Shown: piece by piece, positions 1 through 8,790 of the stretch
Numbering within the stretch: position 1 is the stretch's first letter
How the letters are laid out: every line of letters begins with the position of its first letter
Assembly (NCBI RefSeq): GCF_014652435.1
Contig: NZ_BMYU01000010.1
Coordinates: forward strand, 1 to 64,000
DNA from: Cognatundibacterium squillarum
GTDB lineage: Bacteria > Pseudomonadota > Gammaproteobacteria > Burkholderiales > Burkholderiaceae_D
DNA: 64,000 nt
Direction of reading: 5' to 3'
The notes under the pieces: generated by a model
What the model saw: only the letters and a program-made list of their open reading frames with translations
Databases searched by the model: none
What the model was told of the DNA's origin: nothing
Program-made: the position numbers and the translations under genes

Positions 1-104
1 AGACCGTTCAGTAACGCGTACACAAGTATCGCGTGAAATGCGATGACCAGCCCTATGCCGAGAAACTTCTTGCCCGGCTCTTGCTGGCGATTTGAAAAAT
101 CCAT
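1..104 (-). CDS. tonB: TonB energy transducer, N-terminal fragment
   Basis: This is the first 34 codons of a gene running off the left edge on the minus strand. The visible protein has a short polar N-terminus (MDFSNRQQEPGKKF) followed by a single hydrophobic segment (LGIGLVIAFHAILVYALL). That matches the N-terminal membrane anchor of betaproteobacterial TonB, including the His inside the membrane helix that TonB proteins use to respond to ExbB/ExbD. A GAGGAG Shine-Dalgarno sits just upstream of the ATG. TonB spans the periplasm and energises outer-membrane receptors; two such receptors lie further right in this window. The proline-rich and C-terminal domains are outside the window, so the call rests on the anchor only. 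ExbB and ExbD would be expected downstream, beyond the edge. Confidence 0.72.
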   Translation of the reverse strand, partial: MDFSNRQQEPGKKFLGIGLVIAFHAILVYALLNG

Positions 105-392
105 TCCGACTGTCTCCTCAATCTAAGAACTCGAAGGCGCTAATAATAACCGCTGTTGAATAAAAATTTTCGTCTTCCTCCACAAAAGTTTTCATATTTT
201 TTGTTATTAGCGTCAAATTTTTTCAAATATGAAAGAATTGTGCGCTAAATGTTTTCATGCTGATCAGTAAAAGCATTTCAATAACTACAAGTTTTTGCGT
301 CACTGATGACTTGCCTCGCTGCAGCGGACTTCTGACATGATTTTTACACAAAATTACGTCAGGATTTTCAACTTACCAAAGTAAAACCTGTA

Positions 393-3143
393 TTACTTTC
401 GAGGCTGACTGGTAAAAACAACAACGCTCAGGGGTGGTAGGCTGAATTCACCTTTATCTGCGTGGTATTTCGCTTCTTGATGAATTCGCAGGTCACCGTG
501 TTGTGTTGTTAAATGTATCTTGTGTAAAGACCAGTCGGATGCCGGCAATCCATTTGGCTGCACCGAAATGGGCGATTTACTGAAATTAAAGAATACCAGT
601 AATGATGGCTCGTCCAGACTATTCTGGTCGGACTGTATCAGCAAGCTGATGTGATCAGCGTACTCTGACGTGCTCAGCGGGAAGCTGACCTGGCGCTGTA
701 CCTGCTGACTTGTCTCAAGATGCAATAACCTGCTTTGCCGGCGGATATTCAGTAAATCAAGAAATGCTGCATGGGTCTGCCGGATGTGGCTGGCTGACGG
801 TTTAAGCGCTGGATTTTCCAGCTGCTTACTATATATAGTGTCAAAGCGCTGATTGTCCGCTGCCGGCGGTAATCCTGTACCGAAGTAGTTTGTCTGCATC
901 GACCAGTCAATCCGGTTAAACCAGTCGCCGGAGTTATAGCTGTTTGCATCCAGTGATTTTGAACGCAGCAATTCGCTGCCTGCGTGGAAATAAGCCACGC
1001 CCTGGCTGAATATTGTGGTTGCGAGTCCGAGAATCTGGCGGTACACACGTTCCTGCATGTCTGTTTCGGCAGGTAGTCTTAACACGTTGATATCGAACAG
1101 GGTGTGGTTGTCGTGGTTCTCTGTATAGTTCACCGCTTCGCCCGGATTGGTGGCGTATCCCGCCGGCTGTCCGTTGTAATCCAGATTGCGCAGATCACGC
1201 CATTCGCCATTTGTCGTTTGTAGGCGGTAATGACTGAGTGTGCCGGCGAGGCCGGCCTTGGTCAGATCCAGTAAGTGCTGCTGATGTTGTTTTGCTTGCG
1301 GATTCTGATTGCAGTTATTGCACAGTGTCAGATTTAACAGTCCCCGTGAACCGGTCAGACTTTCAACTGAATCTCCCGCACCGCCGCCGCGCAGGGCATC
1401 CCGCCCCCGGTCACTGAAAGTGCCGATGCCAGAGCCGCTTAGCGATAACTGACTGGCTTGTGTAAATCTGCGTCCGTCAGCGACTTCGCCGAAGTTCCAG
1501 CCTTCTCCGATCAGTTGTACTGGTCGCCCGGCTTCGCTGTTCAGCCGCTCCTGAATACTGAGCATTAATGCCTTTGGCTGATGTCCCATCAGATCAAAGC
1601 GGAAAGAATCAATTTTGTAGGCATTGGTCCATAGCGATAATGAGTCGGCAATGAGTTTACCTGTCATCATGTGTTCGCTGGCGGTATTGCCGCAGGGCTG
1701 GCATGTCGAATCCTCCACTTTGCCCTCGGCATTCAAACGGTGGTAATAACCGGGGACAATCCGGTCCAGTACCGATTGCGGATGCTGACCACTGAAAGCG
1801 GTATGGTTGTAAACCACGTCCATGCCGACCCGCAGACCAGCGGCGTGCAGCGCCATTACTAATTTGCGGAATTCGATAATCCTGCGTGCACCGTCATCCG
1901 GATTGCTGGCATAACTGCCCTCAGGACTATTAAAGTGAAACGGATCGTAGCCCCAGTTATAGCAATCGCTATTTGCCGATCTGGCTTGTGCGATCCGGGC
2001 TGCAGGGCTGCTGCCACTCGCGCTGATGCGCGGTGTTTTGCAATCTTTTTCCGGCACCGTCGCGAAGTCAAATACCGGTAGTAAATGGATGTCTGTCATT
2101 CCGGCTTGTGCCAGCGTTTTCAGATAGCGCATACCGAGCGAGTTTTGCTCAGTGAATGCGAGAAATTTTCCGCGCCACGCTGGCCGGACACTCGCATCGT
2201 TTATGGAAAAGTCCCGCACATGCAATTCATAAACGCTCATGTCGGGCAGTTTTTTCACAGTATCCGGGCGGGGCTGGCTTTCCCATCCGGCGGGAATCAG
2301 TGCTTTGTCGCTGAGATTGGCAATGTAGCTGCGTTTTGAATCTGCGCTCAGGCTGACGGAGTAAGGGTCTGTCACCCGGTTCAGGACGATGCCTTTTCCC
2401 GGGACAAAGACTTCCGCAAGGTACTGATAATACTGCCCGCGCAGTTTGCCTTTGAGTTGCGCGGACCAGACGCCGGTTGCGTTGTCTTCCTGCATTTCCT
2501 GCAGGCGGTATGCCGGTTTCTTATGGTCAGGATAGACGCATGCCCACAGCTTACGGGCTGTCGGTGCCCAGACTTGTAACTGCGTGTCTTGCTGAACGAC
2601 CGGGCCGAGAACTGCACTGCTTGCGGTCGCATACAGCACATCAAGTGCGGCCGGATGCTGAATATATGTCAGATCTTCTATGCGCTTGTTCGCATCAGTT
2701 TTTACCAGTAGTAACTGCGTTTTCAGCAATGCTTTCAGTTCCGTTGCGGACAATGCGGTCTGCAGCTCGGCACCGCTGCCGGTGAAACGGAAGCGCGCGT
2801 CCTGTAATGGCTGGCTGGCGGGTGTCAGCGGAATAAGCTGATCGGCGCCGCTGATGGTGTCGCCGGTTCTGAGTTTCAGGGCGGCGCTGGCAGATGACAC
2901 CAGAAAAAAACTTCCATTGTCAGACTTACCGGGCCAGCGCAGGCGGTCAGCGGATAACCAGTAAGCACGCGCATCGGTGCGCAGGTCGGTAACCGGATGA
3001 GCAATGCTGCTGTTTTCCGGCAGATTACACAGCTGAATGTCCGGTGCATTCCGGGCGGCGAGGCTGGAGCCACTCCCCAGCATCAGTGTCAATGTGCAGC
3101 ACAGGTAAACGACTTGGTTGTTCTTCATTGTGAAATGCATCAT
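393..3143 (-). CDS. pulA: Secreted pullulanase-type alpha-1,6-glucosidase (GH13)
   Basis: This debranching enzyme hydrolyses alpha-1,6 bonds in pullulan, amylopectin or limit dextrins. The 916-residue protein starts with a signal peptide ending near SSLAA; I see no lipobox Cys, so it is probably periplasmic or secreted rather than a lipoprotein. N-terminal pullulanase/CBM48-type beta domains come first. The type-I pullulanase motif YNWGYDP follows at about residue 393. The four GH13 regions are then visible: MDVVYNH (about 440), FRFDLMGH with the nucleophile Asp (about 515), IGEGWNFG with the acid/base Glu (about 545) and TENHDNH (about 670). The start is uncertain among ATG codons at 3143, 3140 and 3128 because no strong ribosome-binding site is present. 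It is divergent from the glk-glucosidase-esterase operon, which would metabolise the released linear dextrins. A palindrome at 3152-3164 overlaps the presumed translation start region. Confidence 0.9.
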   Translation of the reverse strand: MMHFTMKNNQVVYLCCTLTLMLGSGSSLAARNAPDIQLCNLPENSSIAHPVTDLRTDARAYWLSADRLRWPGKSDNGSFFLVSSASAALKLRTGDTISGADQLIPLTPASQPLQDARFRFTGSGAELQTALSATELKALLKTQLLLVKTDANKRIEDLTYIQHPAALDVLYATASSAVLGPVVQQDTQLQVWAPTARKLWACVYPDHKKPAYRLQEMQEDNATGVWSAQLKGKLRGQYYQYLAEVFVPGKGIVLNRVTDPYSVSLSADSKRSYIANLSDKALIPAGWESQPRPDTVKKLPDMSVYELHVRDFSINDASVRPAWRGKFLAFTEQNSLGMRYLKTLAQAGMTDIHLLPVFDFATVPEKDCKTPRISASGSSPAARIAQARSANSDCYNWGYDPFHFNSPEGSYASNPDDGARRIIEFRKLVMALHAAGLRVGMDVVYNHTAFSGQHPQSVLDRIVPGYYHRLNAEGKVEDSTCQPCGNTASEHMMTGKLIADSLSLWTNAYKIDSFRFDLMGHQPKALMLSIQERLNSEAGRPVQLIGEGWNFGEVADGRRFTQASQLSLSGSGIGTFSDRGRDALRGGGAGDSVESLTGSRGLLNLTLCNNCNQNPQAKQHQQHLLDLTKAGLAGTLSHYRLQTTNGEWRDLRNLDYNGQPAGYATNPGEAVNYTENHDNHTLFDINVLRLPAETDMQERVYRQILGLATTIFSQGVAYFHAGSELLRSKSLDANSYNSGDWFNRIDWSMQTNYFGTGLPPAADNQRFDTIYSKQLENPALKPSASHIRQTHAAFLDLLNIRRQSRLLHLETSQQVQRQVSFPLSTSEYADHISLLIQSDQNSLDEPSLLVFFNFSKSPISVQPNGLPASDWSLHKIHLTTQHGDLRIHQEAKYHADKGEFSLPPLSVVVFTSQPRK

Positions 3144-3151
3144 GTTTTCAG

Positions 3152-3164
3152 GTAGTTGAACTAC
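3152..3164. promoter_or_regulatory. Palindromic operator-like site before pulA
   Basis: Perfect palindrome GTAGTTGAACTAC, of the form GTAG-N5-CTAC. It lies just upstream of the pullulanase start codon. A second site of the same form and spacing lies before glk at 3276-3289. LacI-family sugar regulators often use such dyads, but no regulator gene is in view. Confidence 0.45.
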
Positions 3165-3272
3165 ATAAACGAGTGCTGCTAAGAGAATTTGTTCCGGTAT
3201 GCGTTGAATGCACCGTAGTTACGACAAATTCTACAAGAAAAAAGCGCGAAAGGTTAGACATGAATCTTGTAT

Positions 3273-3293
3273 GAATGTAGTATTGCTACATTC
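3273..3293. promoter_or_regulatory. Palindromic operator-like site before glk
   Basis: Perfect inverted repeat with 8-bp arms (GAATGTAG / CTACATTC) and a 5-base spacer. Its core has the same GTAG-N5-CTAC form as the site at 3152-3164. It lies about 50 bases before the glucokinase start in the divergent promoter region. Binding by a sugar-responsive repressor or activator is inferred. Confidence 0.5.
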
Positions 3294-3342
3294 TAAGAAG
3301 TTCGCTGAACTTGTTTCGTATAAAAACAGGAGTGAGACAACA

Positions 3343-4368
3343 GTGCATCAATCCGACCTTCAACATTTCGCTGGTCCGCGCCTGCTGGCGGACATCGGTG
3401 GCACCAATGCACGATTTGCACTGGAAACTTCCCCGCATTGTTTTGATGCTGTGCAGGTACTGGCCTGTCGCGACTACCCCGATCTCGGCGCAGCTGTTCA
3501 GGCTTATCTGAAGCAGGTGTCTGCGCACATAGCACCGGGAGAACGCATACGTCATGCGGGTATTGCAATTGCAAATCCTGTTGTCGGCGATATCGTCAGT
3601 ATGACGAATCATCACTGGAGTTTCTCTATCCGTGATTTACAACAGACGCTGCAACTGGACACCCTGAAAGTCGTTAACGATTTCACAGCGCTGGCGATGG
3701 CGTTGCCGCATCTGAGTGAAGATGAAAAAGTCCAGATCGGCGGCGGAACAGCGCAGCCCGGAAAAGTGATTGGCCTGATCGGTCCCGGTACAGGGCTTGG
3801 TGTTTCCGGCATTATTCCTTCGGGACAGCGCTGGATTCCGCTGGCGAGCGAAGGTGGTCATGTTACTTATTCACCGGTTGATCATATTGAAACCGCTTTG
3901 CTGGAACGTATCTGGCGTGACTTTCCGCATGTCTCAGCGGAACGCCTGATTTCCGGTATGGGCATAGAATTGCTGTACCGTGTATTGTCGGAGATGGCAG
4001 GTACGGATGTCAGGGTTGCATTATCTGCAGCGGAAATCGCGGAACGCGCGCGTCTGGGCAGTTGTGCAGTCGCCGTGCAGACGGTGAATACTTTCTGCGG
4101 CATGCTGGGTACGGTCGCAGGGAATCTGGCGATGACACTGGGTGCAAATGGTGGCGTCTATATCGGTGGCGGCATCGTACCGCGACTGGGTGACTTATTT
4201 CATCAGTCACAATTCCGTCAGCGTTTTGAAGCCAAAGGGCGTTTTTCCGGATTTGTAGCACAAATTCCCACTTTCCTGATCACGGCTGCATATCCCGCAT
4301 TCCTGGGCGTGTCCGTGATACTGGATGATGCATTGTCAGTATCTGCAAATGAAGCGCAGGCTGCATAA
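3343..4368 (+). CDS. glk: Glucokinase
   Basis: Glucokinase phosphorylates intracellular glucose with ATP, feeding glycolysis or the Entner-Doudoroff route. The protein shows the ROK/Glk phosphate-binding motif ADIGGTNARFAL near residue 16, the VVNDFTALA segment with the catalytic-base Asp, and GPGTGLGVSG. I place the start at GTG 3343, giving 341 residues, because AGGAGTGAG lies at the right distance upstream and the family begins close to the ATP motif. The frame is open further upstream to 3208, but that extension crosses the operator-like palindrome and is unlike the family. The next gene begins 25 bases after the stop, so glk, the GH13 enzyme and the esterase look like one operon. Its role here is probably to use glucose released from maltodextrins. 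Confidence 0.92.
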   Translation: MHQSDLQHFAGPRLLADIGGTNARFALETSPHCFDAVQVLACRDYPDLGAAVQAYLKQVSAHIAPGERIRHAGIAIANPVVGDIVSMTNHHWSFSIRDLQQTLQLDTLKVVNDFTALAMALPHLSEDEKVQIGGGTAQPGKVIGLIGPGTGLGVSGIIPSGQRWIPLASEGGHVTYSPVDHIETALLERIWRDFPHVSAERLISGMGIELLYRVLSEMAGTDVRVALSAAEIAERARLGSCAVAVQTVNTFCGMLGTVAGNLAMTLGANGGVYIGGGIVPRLGDLFHQSQFRQRFEAKGRFSGFVAQIPTFLITAAYPAFLGVSVILDDALSVSANEAQAA

Positions 4369-4393
4369 AGAAACCGAGCAAGAGAAAATCAAT

Positions 4394-6022
4394 ATGACTC
4401 AGCAAGCAACAGAGAAGGCTGCCGCATGGTGGCGTGAATCCACAATCTATCAGATTTATCCGCGCAGTTTCGCAGACAGTAACGGCGATGGCATCGGTGA
4501 CTTGCCGGGCATTACAGCAAAGTTGCCGTATGTGGCATCGCTGGGTGTGGACATCGTCTGGATTTCGCCGTTCTTCAAATCGCCAATGGCGGATTTCGGA
4601 TACGATGTTTCCGATTACTGTGATGTTGATCCGCTGTTTGGCACGCTGGAAGATTTTGACCGCCTGCTGGACAAGGCACATCAGCTTGGCCTGAAAATTA
4701 TGATCGATCAGGTGCTGTCGCATTGCTCAGATCAGCATCCGTGGTTCGTTGAAAGCCGCCAGGATCGCAGCAATCCGAAAGCAGACTGGTTTGTCTGGGC
4801 CGATCCGCAGCCGGATGGTACGCCGCCGAATAACTGGTTGTCGGTATTTGGCGGATCGTCGTGGCAATGGGATGCGCGCCGCCGTCAGTATTATCTGCAT
4901 AATTTTCTGACCAGTCAGCCGGATCTGAATTTTCACAATCCACAAGTTCAGCAGGCATTGCTGGATGCCATGCGCTTCTGGTTAGCGCGTGGCGTTGATG
5001 GTTTCCGTCTCGATGCCTGCAATTTTCATTTCCACGACCGCGCATTGCGCAGCAATCCGCCGGCAACGAACCGTGATACCAAAACCGTTCAGGACACTAA
5101 TCCTTACGGCATGCAGGCGCATATTTACGATAAAACCCAGCCCGAAAATCTGGCTTTTTTGCAGCGCGTTCGTGCACTGCTGAATGAATACGGTGCGATT
5201 GCCATCGGTGAAGTCGGTGCCGACGATTCGCTGGCAGTGATGGCGGAATACACCGAAGGTGATGACAAACTGCATATGGCATACAGCTTTAATCTGCTGA
5301 CGCCATCCGTTACTGCGGGCTATATCCGCGAACAGGTGGAGCAGTATGAATCGCGTGTGAAAGGTGGCTGGGTGTCGTGGTCTGTTGGCAATCATGATGT
5401 TGCGCGTGTGATGTCGCGCTGGGGTGGTGCTGATGCTACACCGGCATTTGCCAAAATGATGTACGCCTTGCAGATGGCGTTGCGTGGTACGCCTTGTTTA
5501 TATCAGGGCGATGAGCTGGGACTGACTGAAGCGGAAATCGCATTTGAGGATTTGCAGGACCCTTACGGCAAAACCTTCTGGCCTGAATTCAAAGGCCGTG
5601 ACGGTTGCCGCACGCCGATGCCGTGGCAGGCTGCTGCGCCGTTTGCCGGTTTCTCAGAATACAAACCGTGGTTGCCGGTACCCGCTGAACATTTGCCGAA
5701 AGCAGCGGATCAGCAAGAGTCCGATCCTGAATCGGTGCTGAATTACGTGCGTCATATTCTGCGCTGGCGTAAGCAGCATGCAGTGTTGCTGCACGGTGAT
5801 ATTGCCTTTGCCGATGCGCCGGAACCGGTGCTGGTAGTGCGCCGTACGCTGGGTGAGCAAGTTTTGTTTGCGGCATTCAATTTGTCAGCAGAAAGCGTGA
5901 ACCTGAATTTGCCCGAAATCGCCGCCACAAAAACAATGGACGGTGTGCATCTGCCAGCACAGCGTGACGGCACAACCCTGACGCTGCCAGCCTGGGGCGG
6001 CTGGTTCGGACAAACTGCATAA
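4394..6022 (+). CDS. GH13 alpha-glucosidase (GH13_23-like)
   Basis: This is a cytoplasmic exo-acting alpha-glucosidase of the alpha-amylase family, about 542 residues with no signal peptide. The conserved regions read DQVLSHCSDQH (region I), GFRLDACNFHFHD with the nucleophile Asp near 206, IGEVGADDS with the acid/base Glu near 271, and VGNHDVAR near 334. These variants resemble the GH13_23 group of bacterial alpha-glucosidases and transglucosidases, so maltose or short malto-oligosaccharides are the likely substrates. Oligo-1,6-glucosidase activity cannot be excluded. I chose ATG 4394 because the conserved AAAWWRESTIYQIYPRSF block follows it directly; the longer upstream frame overlaps glk. 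The gene lies between glk and the esterase in one transcription unit. Confidence 0.88.
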   Translation: MTQQATEKAAAWWRESTIYQIYPRSFADSNGDGIGDLPGITAKLPYVASLGVDIVWISPFFKSPMADFGYDVSDYCDVDPLFGTLEDFDRLLDKAHQLGLKIMIDQVLSHCSDQHPWFVESRQDRSNPKADWFVWADPQPDGTPPNNWLSVFGGSSWQWDARRRQYYLHNFLTSQPDLNFHNPQVQQALLDAMRFWLARGVDGFRLDACNFHFHDRALRSNPPATNRDTKTVQDTNPYGMQAHIYDKTQPENLAFLQRVRALLNEYGAIAIGEVGADDSLAVMAEYTEGDDKLHMAYSFNLLTPSVTAGYIREQVEQYESRVKGGWVSWSVGNHDVARVMSRWGGADATPAFAKMMYALQMALRGTPCLYQGDELGLTEAEIAFEDLQDPYGKTFWPEFKGRDGCRTPMPWQAAAPFAGFSEYKPWLPVPAEHLPKAADQQESDPESVLNYVRHILRWRKQHAVLLHGDIAFADAPEPVLVVRRTLGEQVLFAAFNLSAESVNLNLPEIAATKTMDGVHLPAQRDGTTLTLPAWGGWFGQTA

Positions 6023-6043
6023 AAACTGCAACGGAGACTGCTG

Positions 6044-6949
6044 ATGCGCCGCGTACTGACTGCACTATTTCTGCAATGGATAACAGTGACAGCGCTGGCA
6101 GCAGATCCGCTGCCGTCCGTGGTCAGTGGCCGCATTGAGCGAATTGCATCGCTGAGTTCACAACATGTCAGCGCCCGTCATATTGATGTGTGGCTGCCAC
6201 CGGGTTTTGACCGCAACCAGCAGTATCCGGTGATTTATATGCATGATGGTCAGGCTTTGTTTGATCCGGCAGTCAACTGGAATAAACAAGCCTGGCAGAT
6301 TGACCGTGTCGCCGGTCAGCTGATACAGGATGGTCAGATAGAACCGGCAATCATCGTCGGTATCTGGAATGCGGGCGCATTGCGGGCGGCGGAATTTCTG
6401 CCACAACAGGCGATGCAGTTTCTTCCGGCAGCGAAACGCCAGTCGCTGATGCAGACACGCGCTTTGCCGGAACTGATGGCAGACCGTTATCTGAAGTTTC
6501 TGGTCGAAGAACTGAAGCCGGAAATTGAGCGACGCTATCCTGTGCGTAAAGGTGCGGCTTCAACGATGCTGATGGGTTCCAGTATGGGCGGCTTGATTTC
6601 TTTATATGCGATGAGTGAGTATCCGCAGGTATTCGGCGCTGCCGCCTGTTTATCCACCCACTGGACCGGTACGTTTGAACAAAATGCGTCCGTACCGCTT
6701 GCGTTGTTTCAGTACTGGTCTGGCAAACTGCCCGATCCTGCATCACATCGCTTGTACATGGATTACGGCACCGAAACGCTGGATGCACTTTATCCGGTAC
6801 ATCAGCAGTTTTTTGATGTGCTGGCAAAAGAAAAGGGCTACAGCGGCGAGCATTATCTGAGTCGTGCTTTTCCCGGCGCTGCACATACCGAAACCGACTG
6901 GTCGGTGCGCCTGGCAGTGCCACTGCGTTTTCTGCTCGGCAAACAATAG
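6044..6949 (+). CDS. Secreted esterase, PF00756 (esterase D/Fes-like) family
   Basis: This 301-residue alpha/beta-hydrolase has a cleavable signal peptide (hydrophobic stretch ending TALAAD, about residues 1-21). It carries the nucleophile elbow GSSMGG near residue 180, an LPPGFDRNQQYPVIYMHDGQ block typical of PF00756 esterases, and a likely catalytic His in AAHTETDW near the C-terminus. Members act on ferric-siderophore esters, carbohydrate esters or other acyl substrates, and the substrate cannot be read from sequence. It starts 21 bases after the alpha-glucosidase with a GGAGA ribosome-binding site, so it is part of the starch operon. Removing acyl groups from oligosaccharides in the periplasm is a reasonable guess only. 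Confidence 0.8.
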   Translation: MRRVLTALFLQWITVTALAADPLPSVVSGRIERIASLSSQHVSARHIDVWLPPGFDRNQQYPVIYMHDGQALFDPAVNWNKQAWQIDRVAGQLIQDGQIEPAIIVGIWNAGALRAAEFLPQQAMQFLPAAKRQSLMQTRALPELMADRYLKFLVEELKPEIERRYPVRKGAASTMLMGSSMGGLISLYAMSEYPQVFGAAACLSTHWTGTFEQNASVPLALFQYWSGKLPDPASHRLYMDYGTETLDALYPVHQQFFDVLAKEKGYSGEHYLSRAFPGAAHTETDWSVRLAVPLRFLLGKQ

Positions 6950-6954
6950 AGCTG

Positions 6955-6975
6955 AAAAAAGCGGAAGCCGCTTAC
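6955..6975 (-). terminator. Terminator overlapping the stop codon of the CbiM-like gene
   Basis: A stem AAGCGG/CCGCTT with a 3-base loop has an A-run at 6955-6960 that becomes a T-run on the minus strand. The 3' edge of the stem overlaps the stop codon of the minus-strand gene. It lies between the convergent esterase and CbiM-like genes. Confidence 0.6.
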
Positions 6976-7631
6976 TTACCGCGCAGATACAGATTGTCAT
7001 CGAAAGTTTGCAGCCATACCGGTCGGTACACTGCAAAGATTGTGACCAGAAATCCGACCAGAAATGCCTCGCCCCATGCCAGCAACAGCATGTAAGCAAC
7101 GGCATCCGCTGGCAGATTTGCGTCCGGAAATAACAGGCTGCGCAAAATAACGGTGCTGATACCGGCACTGGCATTCACCAGCAGCGCACCGAAAAAGCCG
7201 TTGCCGAATAAATAAATAAACATATGATGCGGCAGGTACTGCTGGGTTTTCTTCAGCAGCAGATCGCTGAACCAGCAAGGTATCACGGCCATCAGCAGTA
7301 TGTTGACGCCCAGATTCAGCCAGCTGCCGTCATATTCAAAAGTGTAAAGCGCGATGGCAATGCTGATGCCGGTGATGGCGAGACTGCGTCCGAACATCAG
7401 ACAGATCAGTGCGACGCCGCTTAAATGCAAATGCAGATCCGGCAGCACCGGCACCCGCATGCGCCAGACCAGCACCAGCACAATAATGCTGGCGCACCAT
7501 GCTGAAAATACAGTGGGTATTTCCAGCTGTGTTTTGCGCAGCGTATGCGAGGCATGCAGCAGCGCGAGCACTGCCGGACCGGCAAGCATCAGCGCCCAGA
7601 ACGGGCTGACAGCACTGTAAAAGATTCCCAT
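6972..7631 (-). CDS. CbiM-like integral membrane protein (energy-coupling-factor permease family)
   Basis: This is a 219-residue polytopic protein with about six membrane segments. The motifs LHLHLSGVALICLMFGRS and HHMFIYLFGNGFFGALLVNASAG, plus the late GEAFLVGF, resemble the PF01891/CbiM-related family of cobalt, nickel or energy-coupling-factor permeases. No ATPase, transmembrane coupling protein or metal enzyme lies beside it, so it is an orphan here and its substrate is unknown. I prefer ATG 7631 over ATG 7637 because GGGAGA is properly spaced from the second. It stands alone between convergent and tandem neighbours. Confidence 0.7.
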   Translation of the reverse strand: MGIFYSAVSPFWALMLAGPAVLALLHASHTLRKTQLEIPTVFSAWCASIIVLVLVWRMRVPVLPDLHLHLSGVALICLMFGRSLAITGISIAIALYTFEYDGSWLNLGVNILLMAVIPCWFSDLLLKKTQQYLPHHMFIYLFGNGFFGALLVNASAGISTVILRSLLFPDANLPADAVAYMLLLAWGEAFLVGFLVTIFAVYRPVWLQTFDDNLYLRGK

Positions 7632-7709
7632 GATCATTTCTCCCGGCTTGCTTATAGCATAGACCCGGTGACAGAAATTTGCAGTGGCGCAGAACGGATT
7701 TAAAACTAT

Positions 7710-8690
7710 TCAAACAATTGGCTGACCGGCGTTTTCGTTCGCCTGTCCGAATTGCCTGCGGTAACGCGAGGGGCTGCAGTGTATCGATTGCCGGAAGTGA
7801 TGACGCATGGTTTCCTCCGAGCCGAAGCCGCAGTGCTCTGCGATACGTGCCAGCGGCAGTGTGGTTTCCTCCAGCAATTCGCAGGCACTGGCGATACGTT
7901 CCCGTGTCAGCCAGACCATCGGTGACATGCCGGTACTGTCTGTGAACTGGCGTTGCAGCGTGCGTACGCTGACAGCGGCCAGATCTGCCATGCTGCGCAA
8001 GGTATAAGGCTTGCCCGGCGCTGCACGTATCGTGCGCATCAGCGTTTGCAAAGCACCGGCACCATCCGGCAGCACAGGACGCGGCAGATACTGGGCTTGT
8101 CCGCCATCACGGTGACCTGAAACCACCATGCGCCTTGCCACCAGATTGGCGATTCTGTCGCCATGATCCTTGCGTATCAGATGCAGCAGCATATCAATGC
8201 CGGCTGCTGATCCCGCTGAAGAAATGATTTGCCCTTCATCGACATACAGCACATTTTCATTGACCCGTATTTCAGGAAAGCGCTGTTGCAGGATGCCGGT
8301 ATAACGCCAGTGCGTCGTGGCAGTTTTTCCATCCAGTAAACCTGCCGCTGCAAGAACGAACACGCCGGAACAAATCGAGGCGATTCTTGCGCCGCGTGCT
8401 GCCGCTGCCTGCAGGGCTGCGATCAGTTGCTGTGGTACGGGTACCTGCACACCCTGCCAGCCGGGGATCAGAATGGTGTCGGCTTTTTCCAGTAAACGCA
8501 GATCGTGCTCGCACTGAATCTGCAAACCGCCGGCAGCCCGCATGTTGCCGGGTGTCATACTGCAGACGGCAAACTGATACCAGTCCGTCTGTAATTCCGG
8601 ACGGTGCAGGGCAAACACTTCGGTAACACAGCCGAATTCGAAGGTGCACAAGCCTTCATATGCCAGTGCGGCTACCAGATGATTTTTCAT
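7710..8690 (-). CDS. GlxA-family AraC-type transcriptional regulator
   Basis: A 326-residue regulator with two parts. Residues 1-190 form a DJ-1/PfpI-like domain, with the nucleophile-elbow-like ASICSGVFVLAAAGLLDGK segment. Residues about 220-320 form an AraC/XylS double helix-turn-helix (LAAVSVRTLQRQF and LARIAEHCGFGSEETMRHHFRQ). In this family the first domain is usually a sensor without hydrolase activity. It is divergent from the rhodanese gene about 100 bases away, which makes that gene a candidate target. The effector is unknown; relatives respond to quaternary amines, polyols or arginine. Confidence 0.85.
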   Translation of the reverse strand: MKNHLVAALAYEGLCTFEFGCVTEVFALHRPELQTDWYQFAVCSMTPGNMRAAGGLQIQCEHDLRLLEKADTILIPGWQGVQVPVPQQLIAALQAAAARGARIASICSGVFVLAAAGLLDGKTATTHWRYTGILQQRFPEIRVNENVLYVDEGQIISSAGSAAGIDMLLHLIRKDHGDRIANLVARRMVVSGHRDGGQAQYLPRPVLPDGAGALQTLMRTIRAAPGKPYTLRSMADLAAVSVRTLQRQFTDSTGMSPMVWLTRERIASACELLEETTLPLARIAEHCGFGSEETMRHHFRQSIHCSPSRYRRQFGQANENAGQPIV

Positions 8691-8790
8691 GGCGCTATCT
8701 TAACGCAGATTGTCGTTTACGCCAGTGGCACCTGTGGTGGTTTCACGGCAAAGTAGTGCCTGTGCTCACCAATCATCGGAAAGGAAAAAC

